This document shows positions 7,553 through 13,981 of a stretch of 13,981 nt of DNA, piece after piece. The position numbers and the translations under genes are program-made. Under the pieces are notes generated by a model. The model worked only from the letters and a program-made list of their open reading frames with translations, had not been told where the DNA came from and searched no databases. Origin of the DNA: Acidobacteriaceae bacterium (GTDB taxonomy: Bacteria; Acidobacteriota; Terriglobia; Terriglobales; Acidobacteriaceae); the NCBI GenBank assembly GCA_030039895.1, contig JASHUR010000220.1, positions 1 to 13,981 on the forward strand. The letters are read 5' to 3'. How positions within the stretch are numbered: the first letter of the stretch is position 1; every line of letters begins with the position of its first letter.

Positions 7553-7590
7553 AACCTTTTAGGTTAGACATAAGACCAACCCTCCGGGTT
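7553..7590. promoter_or_regulatory. Twin inverted repeats (AACC-N5-GGTT) upstream of the S10 peptidase
   Basis: Two 13-base inverted repeats lie side by side: AACCTTTTAGGTT (7553-7565) and AACCCTCCGGGTT (7578-7590). Both have perfect 5-bp arms and three-base spacers, and share the outer AACC...GGTT. Their centres are 25 bases apart. They stand 34 to 71 bases upstream of the peptidase start, where a promoter would be expected, so a dimeric repressor or activator site is plausible. No convincing -35/-10 pair was found for either divergent gene. The remainder of the gap to 7792 shows nothing clear. Confidence 0.45.
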
Positions 7591-7792
7591 ATGCTATCCC
7601 TGTCATTTTACAGAAGTGTAGGACACAGCCTCAGCCGGGAATCGTGACTCAGCGCTGGACAGGTTCACGCACAGATTTCCGGCAACTCCAGAGGCTTCGG
7701 GTGCGTCTCTCAATCATCGGGGAAAGCCGAAAGCCGCGGTCTGTGGTAGCTTCCTGATTCCAAATCGCGGGCGAAGCCATCTAACAAGTTTG

Positions 7793-8416
7793 ATGTCCGA
7801 CCAACTTTATCTCAGTCTGTGGTACCCCAACTTTCGCCTCATCGCCCTGCCTGCCGCTCTGGAAAAGGTCATGGATCTCTTCGGTACCGTCGCCGGCTCT
7901 TCGCGCATACGGGCCGCTGCAGCCTATCCCATTTCGTGGAATGAGGCTCCAGCCTACCATCGCGTCTACGACGAGGAGCACGAGCCGGACATAGAGGCCG
8001 CACAGCCGCGCCCGGCCGTCTCCGCCGCCACTGAGATGCTCCACGAAGACTTCGCCTATGAGTTCGAATTGATCTGGGAGCTGTGGGCGCCAGAGCGCGC
8101 CGCCGGACTCGATGCGATATGGAAGAAAGAGCCGTCCATCGTCCGCATTACCGGCTACGGCCCGCAGTTTGACGAGGGCGCCTATGAGCAGAACGGCCAT
8201 ATCCGCATCGACTTCGGGCCGGACACGCCCTTTCTGCAGGAGGACGTGAACCTGGACCAGGACGCCGCCGAGCATGTGAAGCAAAATGTGCAGATGCTGG
8301 TAGACTTCACCAACGCCGTCCAACAGCACGCGGGCATCTCATCGCGGCTGCTCTGGTCCGAATCCGGCGAGAGCCTGGCGCAGAAGCTCATAGCGCGTCT
8401 GCAAAGCGTGAATTAA
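7793..8416 (+). CDS. Conserved-looking hypothetical acidic protein upstream of the lpt cluster
   Basis: I do not recognise this 207-residue protein. It starts MSDQLYLSLWYPNF, has no signal peptide or membrane segment, and is rich in Glu, Asp, Trp and aromatic residues, so a soluble cytoplasmic protein is likely. The N-terminal half contains YPISWNEAPAYHRVYDEEHE (65-84) and a predicted helix EFELIWELWAPER (about 90-102). The C-terminal half has ITGYGPQFDEGAYEQNGHIRIDFG followed by a long amphipathic helix (about 160-190). It has normal GC-rich codon use and reads cleanly as coding. ATG at 7793 is preferred over the TTG just before it; no ribosome site is visible for either. It ends 63 bases before the lptC-like gene on the same strand and may be co-transcribed, but that does not establish a role in lipopolysaccharide export. 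Confidence 0.75.
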   Translation: MSDQLYLSLWYPNFRLIALPAALEKVMDLFGTVAGSSRIRAAAAYPISWNEAPAYHRVYDEEHEPDIEAAQPRPAVSAATEMLHEDFAYEFELIWELWAPERAAGLDAIWKKEPSIVRITGYGPQFDEGAYEQNGHIRIDFGPDTPFLQEDVNLDQDAAEHVKQNVQMLVDFTNAVQQHAGISSRLLWSESGESLAQKLIARLQSVN

Positions 8417-8479
8417 AGACTGCTCTCCCGAATCGTTCCGACAGACCCTGATCTTCGCAAGTTCTGAGAAAATAAAAGT

Positions 8480-10879
8480 ATGCGCGTAACGGTTGCAAGG
8501 CTGCGCCAGGCGATTCTTATTCTGGCTGGCCTGCTGGTGGCAGTCCTCATCGGCTTCTTCGCCTATGCGCGCTACCGCCTCCATCGCATCGAGCGCGATC
8601 TGCCTGCGCGCCTGGGAATCAACATTCAGCAAACCGCCAACGGTTACACCTATTCGCAGTCGAGCCGGGGCCACACCCTGTTCACCATCCACGCCTCGCG
8701 GCTCATCCAGTACAAGAGCGGCGGCAACGCCGCGTTGCACGATGTCGCCATCACGCTTTACGGCCCGGCGGGCTCCGACCGGGTGGACAAGATTTCAGGC
8801 TCCGACTTCGACTATGACGCTAAAGACCAGATCGTTCAGGCGCAGGGCCAGGTCAGCATCGACCTGCAGGGCTTTGGCACCGGCAGCGCCGCGCAGCGGA
8901 ATCGGATCCATGTCACCACCAGCGGCCTCGTCTTCAACCAGAAAACGGGACAGGCCGACACCAGCCAGCACACTGAATTCGCCTTTCCGCAGGCCTATGG
9001 AAGCTCTACCGGCGCGCACTACAACAGCAAGACCGGCGTGCTGGTGCTCGACAGCAAGGTGTCCCTCACCACTACAAGCAATGGCAGCCCTGCCGTCATC
9101 CACGCCGCGCACGCTCAGATCGAACGCAGCTCCGGCCAGGCATTCCTGCTCGCTCCCCTGACCGACTACAAGTCGGAGAAGGCTTCGTCCGACTCCGCCA
9201 TCGTCGAGTTCCGCCCTGACGGCTCGGCACAAAGCATCCATGCAATCGGCCATGTGCGCGTGGTCAACACCGTGAACGGATCAGTATTGACCGCCGCTGA
9301 CTCTGTTTCGCAGCTTGATGAAACGAGCCATTTGAAAACCACTGATGTCACCGGCGGCGTGAACTATGTTTCCAGGACCTCCGCCGAGAGCATGAACGGT
9401 ACCGCTGATTCCGGTACGCTCACCTTTGGCCCCAACTCCGTGCTCCGGCATGCGCTATTCCGGGGCGGCGTAAACTTTGCCGATCAGGTCTTCAAGCTTG
9501 CGAATGGCGCCAGCGGCACGGCATCACGCACCATGAGGGCCCAAACGCTGAATGTTGATTTTGTCCCCGGCCCGCAAGGCAGGAGCGCGATCGCGCACAC
9601 GGCCCTCGCCACCGGCAACGCAGTTGTTAACCTGCGCACCATTCCTTCCAAAGGCACGGCGCAGGCCACCACCATCCGCGGAGACCGGCTCTTCGCTTCG
9701 TTTACTGCCGATGGGCGCGACGTCCGGCAACTCGACGGCACCGGCCATACAAGCATCACCGACGTCGCGAAAGACGGCGCCACCAACACCAGCACAGGCG
9801 ATACCCTTCAGGTCACCTTTAATGTGCCGCCTCCGTCGAAGGGCAAGGCGAAGCACGGCAGAAATCCCTCCGGTCCGGCGCCGGCCTCGCAGATTGAGAC
9901 CGCGATTCAGGACGGTCACGTCGTTCTGACGCAGAAGCCCCTGCCCAAGGCCGGCAAACCAGCGCCGGCAACCATGACCGCGTGGGCCCAGCACGCCGAA
10001 TATCACGCGGCCACCCAGGTGCTGCAGCTCACCGGCAATCCGCGGCTTGACGACGGCCAGTCAACGCAGATCTCAGCCGGAGTCATCGACTACCACCGCG
10101 ACTCGGGCGACGTGGCAGCGAGCGGCGGTGTAAAAGCAACTTCGATTCAACAAAGCTCGACGAAGCAGCCCGCGCCCTCTTCAACGATGCCTTCGCTGGG
10201 CGGCGGCGGCCCGGTGCACATCACCGCGGACCATGCCTTCCTGCGCCACGCCACCGATACCGGCACGTTTTATGGGCAGCCCTCGACCGACGCGCGCATG
10301 TGGCAGGGGGCCAATTCCATCATGGCTCCGGTCATCGAGCTCACGCGCTCCCCGCAGACGCTCAAGGCCTACGGCGCTCCGGGCAGCAGCGGGGCCGTTG
10401 TGCAGGCCAACTTCACCTCGGCCATCGGCGCAAAGCACCAGCAGAGCACCGTCGAGGTGCGCAGCCATACGCTCTTCTACTCGGATGCAGACCGCCGCGG
10501 CGATTTCCGTGATGATGTAGTCGCGCAGGACCCGGACGGAGTCATCCATGCCGACGAGGCGCAGGTCTATCTCACTCCGGTTGCAAAATCCGCAAAAACC
10601 CCGCAGACAAACCAGCAGGCGCAGCTCCAGCGCATTGTCGCCACGGGGCACGTTGTTATTACCCAGCCGGGACGCAAAGGCGTAGGCGAGCGGCTGGTCT
10701 ATACCGCGGACGACGGGCGCTATGTGCTCACCGGCTCGCCCGGGCGCCCGCCCTATCTTGAAGATGCGGCGAAGGGTACGACCACGGGAGCTACATTGAT
10801 TTTCAATAGTCGGAATGATAGCGTCGTGGTGAGTGGAGGAAAGTCGAGCGCAGTTACTGAGACGCGCGCTCCGAAGTAG
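8480..10879 (+). CDS. lptC: LptC-LptA-like single-chain periplasmic LPS-transport bridge protein
   Basis: This protein is expected to carry lipopolysaccharide from the LptB-powered inner-membrane transporter across the periplasm. A single membrane anchor (about 11-31) follows a short cytoplasmic start, the LptC layout. The following 190 or so residues resemble LptC. The end (about 714-799: IVATGHVVITQ, GERLVYTADDGRYVLTGSP, ATLIFNSRNDSVVVSGG) is a typical OstA/LptA unit. Between them the pattern xxG-(H/G/N/Q)-V-x-hydrophobic recurs near 121, 255, 290, 327, 377, 420, 477, 547 and 721, as expected for stacked beta-jellyroll repeats. Ser/Pro/Lys-rich linkers occur at 450-470 and 556-578. At 799 residues it is about four times E. 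coli LptC (191) and over twice LptC plus LptA. No separate lptA lies between it and lptB. ATG 8480 has only a weak GAG upstream. It is the gene before lptB and probably shares its transcript. Confidence 0.85.
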   Translation: MRVTVARLRQAILILAGLLVAVLIGFFAYARYRLHRIERDLPARLGINIQQTANGYTYSQSSRGHTLFTIHASRLIQYKSGGNAALHDVAITLYGPAGSDRVDKISGSDFDYDAKDQIVQAQGQVSIDLQGFGTGSAAQRNRIHVTTSGLVFNQKTGQADTSQHTEFAFPQAYGSSTGAHYNSKTGVLVLDSKVSLTTTSNGSPAVIHAAHAQIERSSGQAFLLAPLTDYKSEKASSDSAIVEFRPDGSAQSIHAIGHVRVVNTVNGSVLTAADSVSQLDETSHLKTTDVTGGVNYVSRTSAESMNGTADSGTLTFGPNSVLRHALFRGGVNFADQVFKLANGASGTASRTMRAQTLNVDFVPGPQGRSAIAHTALATGNAVVNLRTIPSKGTAQATTIRGDRLFASFTADGRDVRQLDGTGHTSITDVAKDGATNTSTGDTLQVTFNVPPPSKGKAKHGRNPSGPAPASQIETAIQDGHVVLTQKPLPKAGKPAPATMTAWAQHAEYHAATQVLQLTGNPRLDDGQSTQISAGVIDYHRDSGDVAASGGVKATSIQQSSTKQPAPSSTMPSLGGGGPVHITADHAFLRHATDTGTFYGQPSTDARMWQGANSIMAPVIELTRSPQTLKAYGAPGSSGAVVQANFTSAIGAKHQQSTVEVRSHTLFYSDADRRGDFRDDVVAQDPDGVIHADEAQVYLTPVAKSAKTPQTNQQAQLQRIVATGHVVITQPGRKGVGERLVYTADDGRYVLTGSPGRPPYLEDAAKGTTTGATLIFNSRNDSVVVSGGKSSAVTETRAPK
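10835..10871 (+). promoter_or_regulatory. Strong ribosome-binding motif plus hairpin before the lptB start
   Basis: The end of the lptC-like frame holds GGAGGA (10835-10840), the best Shine-Dalgarno match near lptB but 39 bases from its ATG. Between them GAGCGC (10846-10851) and GCGCTC (10866-10871) are a perfect 6-bp inverted repeat. If folded, the hairpin would cut the effective distance to 13 bases. The lptB ATG otherwise lacks a ribosome site. Simple re-initiation by the terminating ribosome is an equally good explanation. Confidence 0.3.
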
Positions 10880-11608
10880 ATGCAGAAGCTTTCAACCGAG
10901 GAAATCGGCAAGTCTTACAAGGGACGCCAGGTCGTTCGCGGCGTCAGCGTCGAAGTCAATCGTGGCGAAGTCGTAGGGCTGCTCGGGCCCAACGGCGCTG
11001 GTAAGACAACCAGCTTTTACATCATCGTTGGCCTCATCGCGCCGGAAACGGGCAACGTGCTCGCTGACGGCCAGAACATCACGCGCGTTCCCATGTACCT
11101 GCGCGCCCGCCAGTACGGCATCAGCTATCTGCCTCAGGAGCCCTCAGTTTTCCGCAAGCTCACCGTCGAGGAAAACATTCTCGCCGTGCTTGAAGTGCAG
11201 AACGTCACGCAGGAGATGCGCCGCTCCCGGACCGAAAAGCTCATCACCCAGCTCAATCTTGGCCACGTCCGCCGCACGCGAGGCTACGCTCTTTCCGGAG
11301 GCGAACGCCGCCGGGTAGAAATTGCCCGCTGCTTGGCCATTCAGCCGTCGTTCATTCTTCTGGACGAGCCCTTTTCGGGAATTGATCCCATTGCGGTACT
11401 GGATCTGCAGGAGATCATCTACGGATTGAAAAAAAGCGGCATAGGCGTTCTGATTACGGACCATAATGTTCGCGAGACACTCTCGGTCACGGACCGGGCC
11501 TACATCATTAACGAGGGCAGGATCTTTGCCGCCGGGACCCCGGAGCGGCTGGCAGGAGATCCCGAGGTGCGGCGGCTCTATTTAGGCGAAGGGTTCTCCC
11601 TGAGCTGA
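10880..11608 (+). CDS. lptB: LptB, LPS export ABC transporter ATPase
   Basis: This cytoplasmic ATPase works with the LptF and LptG permeases (not in this window) to extract lipopolysaccharide from the inner membrane and push it along the Lpt bridge. The 242 residues match the usual LptB length. Motifs are Walker A GPNGAGKTT (36-44), Q-loop YLPQEPSVFRKLTVEENI (Gln86), signature LSGGERRR (138-145), Walker B FILLDEPFSGIDP (158-170) and the switch His in TDHNVRET (His195). SYLPQEPSVFRKL, LSGGERRRVEIAR and LITDHNVRETL are hallmarks of LptB rather than of related branched-chain amino-acid ATPases. The start codon follows the TAG of the lptC-like gene with no base between and lies in the same frame, which excludes any upstream start and indicates tight translational coupling. 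A 165-base gap with a probable sigma-54 promoter follows before rpoN. Confidence 0.96.
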   Translation: MQKLSTEEIGKSYKGRQVVRGVSVEVNRGEVVGLLGPNGAGKTTSFYIIVGLIAPETGNVLADGQNITRVPMYLRARQYGISYLPQEPSVFRKLTVEENILAVLEVQNVTQEMRRSRTEKLITQLNLGHVRRTRGYALSGGERRRVEIARCLAIQPSFILLDEPFSGIDPIAVLDLQEIIYGLKKSGIGVLITDHNVRETLSVTDRAYIINEGRIFAAGTPERLAGDPEVRRLYLGEGFSLS

Positions 11609-11648
11609 TCTATCCCGGATCTTAAGGCTGGCCGGAGTTCCCGTAGTG

Positions 11649-11664
11649 TGGCAACATAATTGCT
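11649..11664 (+). promoter_or_regulatory. Candidate sigma-54 (-24/-12) promoter upstream of rpoN
   Basis: TGGCAACATAATTGCT fits the sigma-54 consensus TGGCACG-N4-TTGC(A/T) with exact spacing. The invariant GG (-24 region) and GC (-12 region) are present, and only positions 6 and 7 of the first block differ. It points at rpoN. Initiation would be expected near 11674-11676, leaving a leader of about 100 bases. I found no equally good match in the other intergenic gaps. No enhancer-binding activator gene or upstream activator site was recognised here. Confidence 0.6.
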
Positions 11665-11773
11665 AAATACACAGCCCTCCTCGACTCGCTGGATGTACAC
11701 TGGGCAGTAACGATCCGGGAAAGGTTCCGGGGCCGGGCCTCATCCGACCCCAATTGCAGGACGGCAGGATGGA

Positions 11774-13537
11774 ATGACGCTTCTCCAACCCAAATTGAGT
11801 CTCAAGGTCGCGCAACGGCAGATTCTGACGCCGGGCCTGATGCAAATGGTCAGCGTGCTGGCGCTCAATAAGCTTGAGTTGAAGGAGATGATCAATGCCG
11901 AGATCACCGAGAACCCGGTGCTTGAAGAGGTTGAGGAAAATGTTCCTCTACTGGACGAGGTGGCGGGCAAGGAGATCGAGCATGATCGCGCCGTTGAGAT
12001 GCGGGACTCTCCGGTTGAAGAGCAGAAGAAGGACCCCTTCGATGAGATCGACTTCGGTTCCTACTTCCAGGACTACCTTGATCCTGGTTTCCGCTCGCCC
12101 AACAATTTTGAGTTGACGGAAACCCCCTCGCTTGAGAATTTTCTCTCCCAGCCCGGAACCCTCACCGATCACTTGTTCTGGCAGCTCGGTTCCATGAACC
12201 TCTCGCCCGCCATCCGCGAAGCCGCGGAGTACATCGTCGGCAATTTGAACGAAGACGGCTACCTGAACGCCAGTGATGACGAGCTGCTTGAGGGCTATCT
12301 GGTGGAGCAACTTGAGCCTGAACCGGACGAGGGAGTATCCGGCAGCAACGGCCGCTCCGCGCTCTCGCGGGTTTTTCCGGCCATGCTGCAGCGCGCCCGG
12401 GTTCATCTGGAGGCGGCCCTGTCCGTCGTCCGTCATCTCGATCCGGTCGGTATAGCCACGCGCGACCTGCGCGAATGCCTGCTGGTGCAGGTGGAAGCGC
12501 AGCGGAAGGAGTTTGAGCTCATCTTCGCCCGGCAGTATCACGAGACGGTTCACGAGCACCAGGAGCCTTCAGCCGACGCCGCTTCCGGTACGGAAGACGG
12601 TGAGAACGGCGAGCTCGACCTGGCGGCCGCTGCCGAGACCAACGGACACCTGAACGGGCATGCTGGCGCAGCCCCCGGCAAGACGGTCAACAACGCAGCG
12701 AACGGCCACGAAGCCGCAGCCGCGAAGACGGAAGTCTTCGACACAGCCTTCTGTATCATCGATAAGCATCTGTCGCTGCTCCAGAAGCGCGACCCCCGTG
12801 AGTTGGCGAAGATTCTCGGCAAGACGGTCGAAGAGGCGCAGCACGCGATTGACTTTATCCGTACTCTCGACCCGCGCCCCGGCCAGCGATACAACCGTTC
12901 CGACGCCAGATTGATCGAACCGGATGTGGCTTTTGTGAAGCGCGGCGACGAATATGTGGTGGTCATGAACGAGGACGATCTACCCACGCTCCGTCTCAAC
13001 CAGGGCTACCGCCGCATGCTCACCCAGCCCGGCGCAGAGAAAGAGGTCAAGGACTACGTCAAGGAGCGCTACCGTTCCGCGCTCCAGCTCATGCGCAATA
13101 TTGAGCAGCGCAAGAACACCATTCTCCGCACCTGCGAGGCCATCGTACGCCGCCAGCAGGAGTTTCTTGAGAAGGGGGTCGACGCGCTCCGTCCCATGAT
13201 GATCAAGGAGGTCGCCGAGGAGATCGGCGTGCACCCCTCTACTGTGAGCCGCGCCGTTTCCAATAAATATGTACACACCGCGCAGGGCGTGTATGAGCTG
13301 CGCTTCTTCTTCTCCGAGGGCGTCAACGGCCCGGAGGGGTCGGCCACGCCGCTCATGCTCCTCAAGCGCAAGGTAAAAAAACTGATCGAAGAGGAGGACC
13401 CAAGCAAGCCGTTAACCGACGATCAGATCGCGACCCTTCTGCAAGGGCAGGGAATCGAGGTCACCCGCCGTACCGTCGCCAAATACCGCGAGGACCTGCG
13501 CATCCCCAGCACCCACCAGCGCCGCATCCGAAAATAG
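11774..13537 (+). CDS. rpoN: RNA polymerase sigma-54 factor RpoN
   Basis: This is the alternative sigma factor that directs RNA polymerase to -24/-12 promoters and needs an ATP-driven activator. The N-terminal activator-contact region (5-52: LQPKLSLKVAQRQILTPGLM, ending ITENPVLEE) is typical. An acidic region II follows (about 53-105), then the core-binding domain (about 115-385). The HTH region includes MIKEVAEEIGVHPSTVSRAV (476-495). The RpoN box reads TRRTVAKYRE (564-573), with Thr for the usual first Ala. The 587 residues exceed E. coli RpoN (477) mainly through an Ala/Gly/Asn/Glu-rich low-complexity insert at about 257-321 inside the core-binding domain, plus a smaller one near 181-196. 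The frame is open throughout. ATG 11774 follows AGGA at five to six bases. The gene lies between lptB and hpf as in proteobacteria, but with its own likely sigma-54 promoter. Confidence 0.96.
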   Translation: MTLLQPKLSLKVAQRQILTPGLMQMVSVLALNKLELKEMINAEITENPVLEEVEENVPLLDEVAGKEIEHDRAVEMRDSPVEEQKKDPFDEIDFGSYFQDYLDPGFRSPNNFELTETPSLENFLSQPGTLTDHLFWQLGSMNLSPAIREAAEYIVGNLNEDGYLNASDDELLEGYLVEQLEPEPDEGVSGSNGRSALSRVFPAMLQRARVHLEAALSVVRHLDPVGIATRDLRECLLVQVEAQRKEFELIFARQYHETVHEHQEPSADAASGTEDGENGELDLAAAAETNGHLNGHAGAAPGKTVNNAANGHEAAAAKTEVFDTAFCIIDKHLSLLQKRDPRELAKILGKTVEEAQHAIDFIRTLDPRPGQRYNRSDARLIEPDVAFVKRGDEYVVVMNEDDLPTLRLNQGYRRMLTQPGAEKEVKDYVKERYRSALQLMRNIEQRKNTILRTCEAIVRRQQEFLEKGVDALRPMMIKEVAEEIGVHPSTVSRAVSNKYVHTAQGVYELRFFFSEGVNGPEGSATPLMLLKRKVKKLIEEEDPSKPLTDDQIATLLQGQGIEVTRRTVAKYREDLRIPSTHQRRIRK

Positions 13538-13549
13538 CCGGAATCCAAA

Positions 13550-13580
13550 GCCATTCCCGGTATAGAATCGCCATTCCCGG
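13550..13580. repeat. Tandem direct repeat GCCATTCCCGG in the rpoN-hpf gap
   Basis: The 11-base word GCCATTCCCGG occurs at 13550-13560 and again at 13570-13580, a 20-base period or about two helical turns. Each copy is preceded by GAATC (13541-13545 and 13565-13569), so GAAT and ATTC can pair in each unit. TATAGAAT (13561-13568), a -10-like sequence without a -35 partner, lies between the copies. It could be a pair of regulator sites or a mild mRNA structure separating rpoN from hpf; neither is established. Confidence 0.4.
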
Positions 13581-13615
13581 CGGATTTTCTTCCTCTCCCG
13601 AAAGGAGTCTTTACG

Positions 13616-13981
13616 ATGCAGATCGAGTACACCGGCAGACAGGTGACCGTCACCCGCAACCTACGCACGCTGGCGGAGACCGGCGTCGAGCGGATTGCAA
13701 AGATTCTGGGCCGAATCACTAGCGTGCACGTCATCCTGAGCGCCACGAAGTACCGCCAGACGGCCGAAGTGACCATTAAAACCCGGCTCACCAAGATTGT
13801 CGGCATCGCCGAGTGCAACAACATGGAAACCTCGTTGCGTGACGCGCTCGAGAAGGCCGAGACTCAGGCCATTCGCGCCCGCAAGAAGCTCCAGGCCAAA
13901 AAGCGCCAGCCCAAAGAGGAAAAGATCACCGCTGAGCCGCAACTGCTGCGTCCGCGGCGCCCCGCCAAGTCCACTGCGGCC
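13616..13981 (+). CDS. hpf: Ribosome hibernation promoting factor, HPF/RaiA family (3' end cut)
   Basis: HPF binds the 30S decoding region in stationary phase or stress and holds ribosomes inactive as dimers or protected monomers. The visible 122 codons give a complete HPF/RaiA domain (1 to about 95): MQIEYTGRQVTVTRNLRTLAE, then a strand-rich centre (HVILSATKYRQTAEVTI), ECNNMETSLRDALEKAETQ and a basic helix RARKKLQAKKRQ. Residues from about 96 on (PKEEKITAEPQLLRPRRPAK) look like a charged, proline-containing linker. Because the frame is still open at the window end, the protein is longer than the 95-residue E. coli HPF, and a C-terminal dimerisation domain (long HPF) may follow. ATG 13616 has the best ribosome site in the window, AAGGAG (13602-13607) at eight bases. 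It follows rpoN by 78 bases, the classical rpoN-hpf pairing. Confidence 0.92.
   Translation, partial: MQIEYTGRQVTVTRNLRTLAETGVERIAKILGRITSVHVILSATKYRQTAEVTIKTRLTKIVGIAECNNMETSLRDALEKAETQAIRARKKLQAKKRQPKEEKITAEPQLLRPRRPAKSTAA

Noticed and set aside
5895..7681. The word CACAGATTTCC occurs on both sides of the S10 peptidase gene, resembling flanking direct repeats of an inserted element
   Set aside because: An 11-base match between two distant points is expected by chance in a window this size. One copy overlaps the stop codon, and codon use matches the neighbours.
8480..11608. A deliberate LptC-LptA-LptB fusion through the single UAG
   Set aside because: LptC/A is periplasmic and LptB cytoplasmic, so a functional fusion is topologically implausible; no readthrough signal is visible. 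The shared frame is kept as a junction observation only.
11609..11648. Possible terminator after lptB
   Set aside because: Only short GATC and CCGG pairings with no T-tract; too weak to call.
11769..11777. Two-codon frame ATG-GAA-TGA overlapping the rpoN start
   Set aside because: Its ribosome motif is too close to the ATG, and such start-stop pairs arise often by chance.
1..13981. CRISPR arrays, insertion sequences, tRNA or rRNA genes, defence or secondary-metabolite systems
   Set aside because: No repeat-spacer pattern, transposase, structured RNA gene or matching protein motif was found; nearly all sequence is explained by housekeeping and envelope genes.

Overview
The window is a GC-rich bacterial chromosome segment that is almost fully coding. 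It carries genes for two envelope-transport systems, both of which imply an outer membrane. Gene content and order point to an acidobacterium, most likely in the Terriglobia/Acidobacteriaceae: a lol-type operon, a G6PD of an unusual clade, a secreted S10 peptidase, a very long LptC-like protein, then lptB-rpoN-hpf. This assignment is inferred from family resemblance and was not checked by a search. I see no insertion sequence, phage gene, CRISPR array, tRNA, rRNA or plasmid function, and no gene-free stretch longer than about 275 bases.

Left part (1-4234, all minus strand): an operon read right to left. It starts with an exported seven-bladed beta-propeller protein with Ig-like C-terminal domains. 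A LolC/LolE-type permease follows, then a LolD-type ATPase whose C-terminus lies outside the window. The last two are the inner-membrane machine that releases lipoproteins for the outer membrane. The leader of the operon and the lolC-lolD gap both hold inverted repeats.

Middle part (4421-7519): zwf (glucose-6-phosphate dehydrogenase, plus strand) converges on a secreted S10 serine carboxypeptidase (minus strand). An 84-base gap between them holds a bidirectional terminator and a second hairpin. Upstream of the peptidase lie two matched inverted repeats that look like a tandem operator.

Right part (7793-13981, all plus strand): an unrecognised acidic cytoplasmic protein, then the lptC/lptA-like gene, lptB, rpoN and hpf (cut by the window end). 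The order lptC-lptA-lptB-rpoN-hpf is a classical proteobacterial cluster. Here lptC and lptA appear to be one 799-residue chain with many OstA-like repeats, which could span much of the periplasm as a single polypeptide. LptB starts on the base after the lptC stop codon, in the same frame. The lptB-rpoN gap contains a well-matched sigma-54 (-24/-12) promoter pointing at rpoN, the gene for sigma-54 itself, which suggests autoregulation.

No wholly new system is evident. The points most worth following are the single-chain LptC-LptA bridge, the sigma-54 site before rpoN, the structured lptC/lptB junction and the paired inverted or direct repeats in the intergenic gaps.
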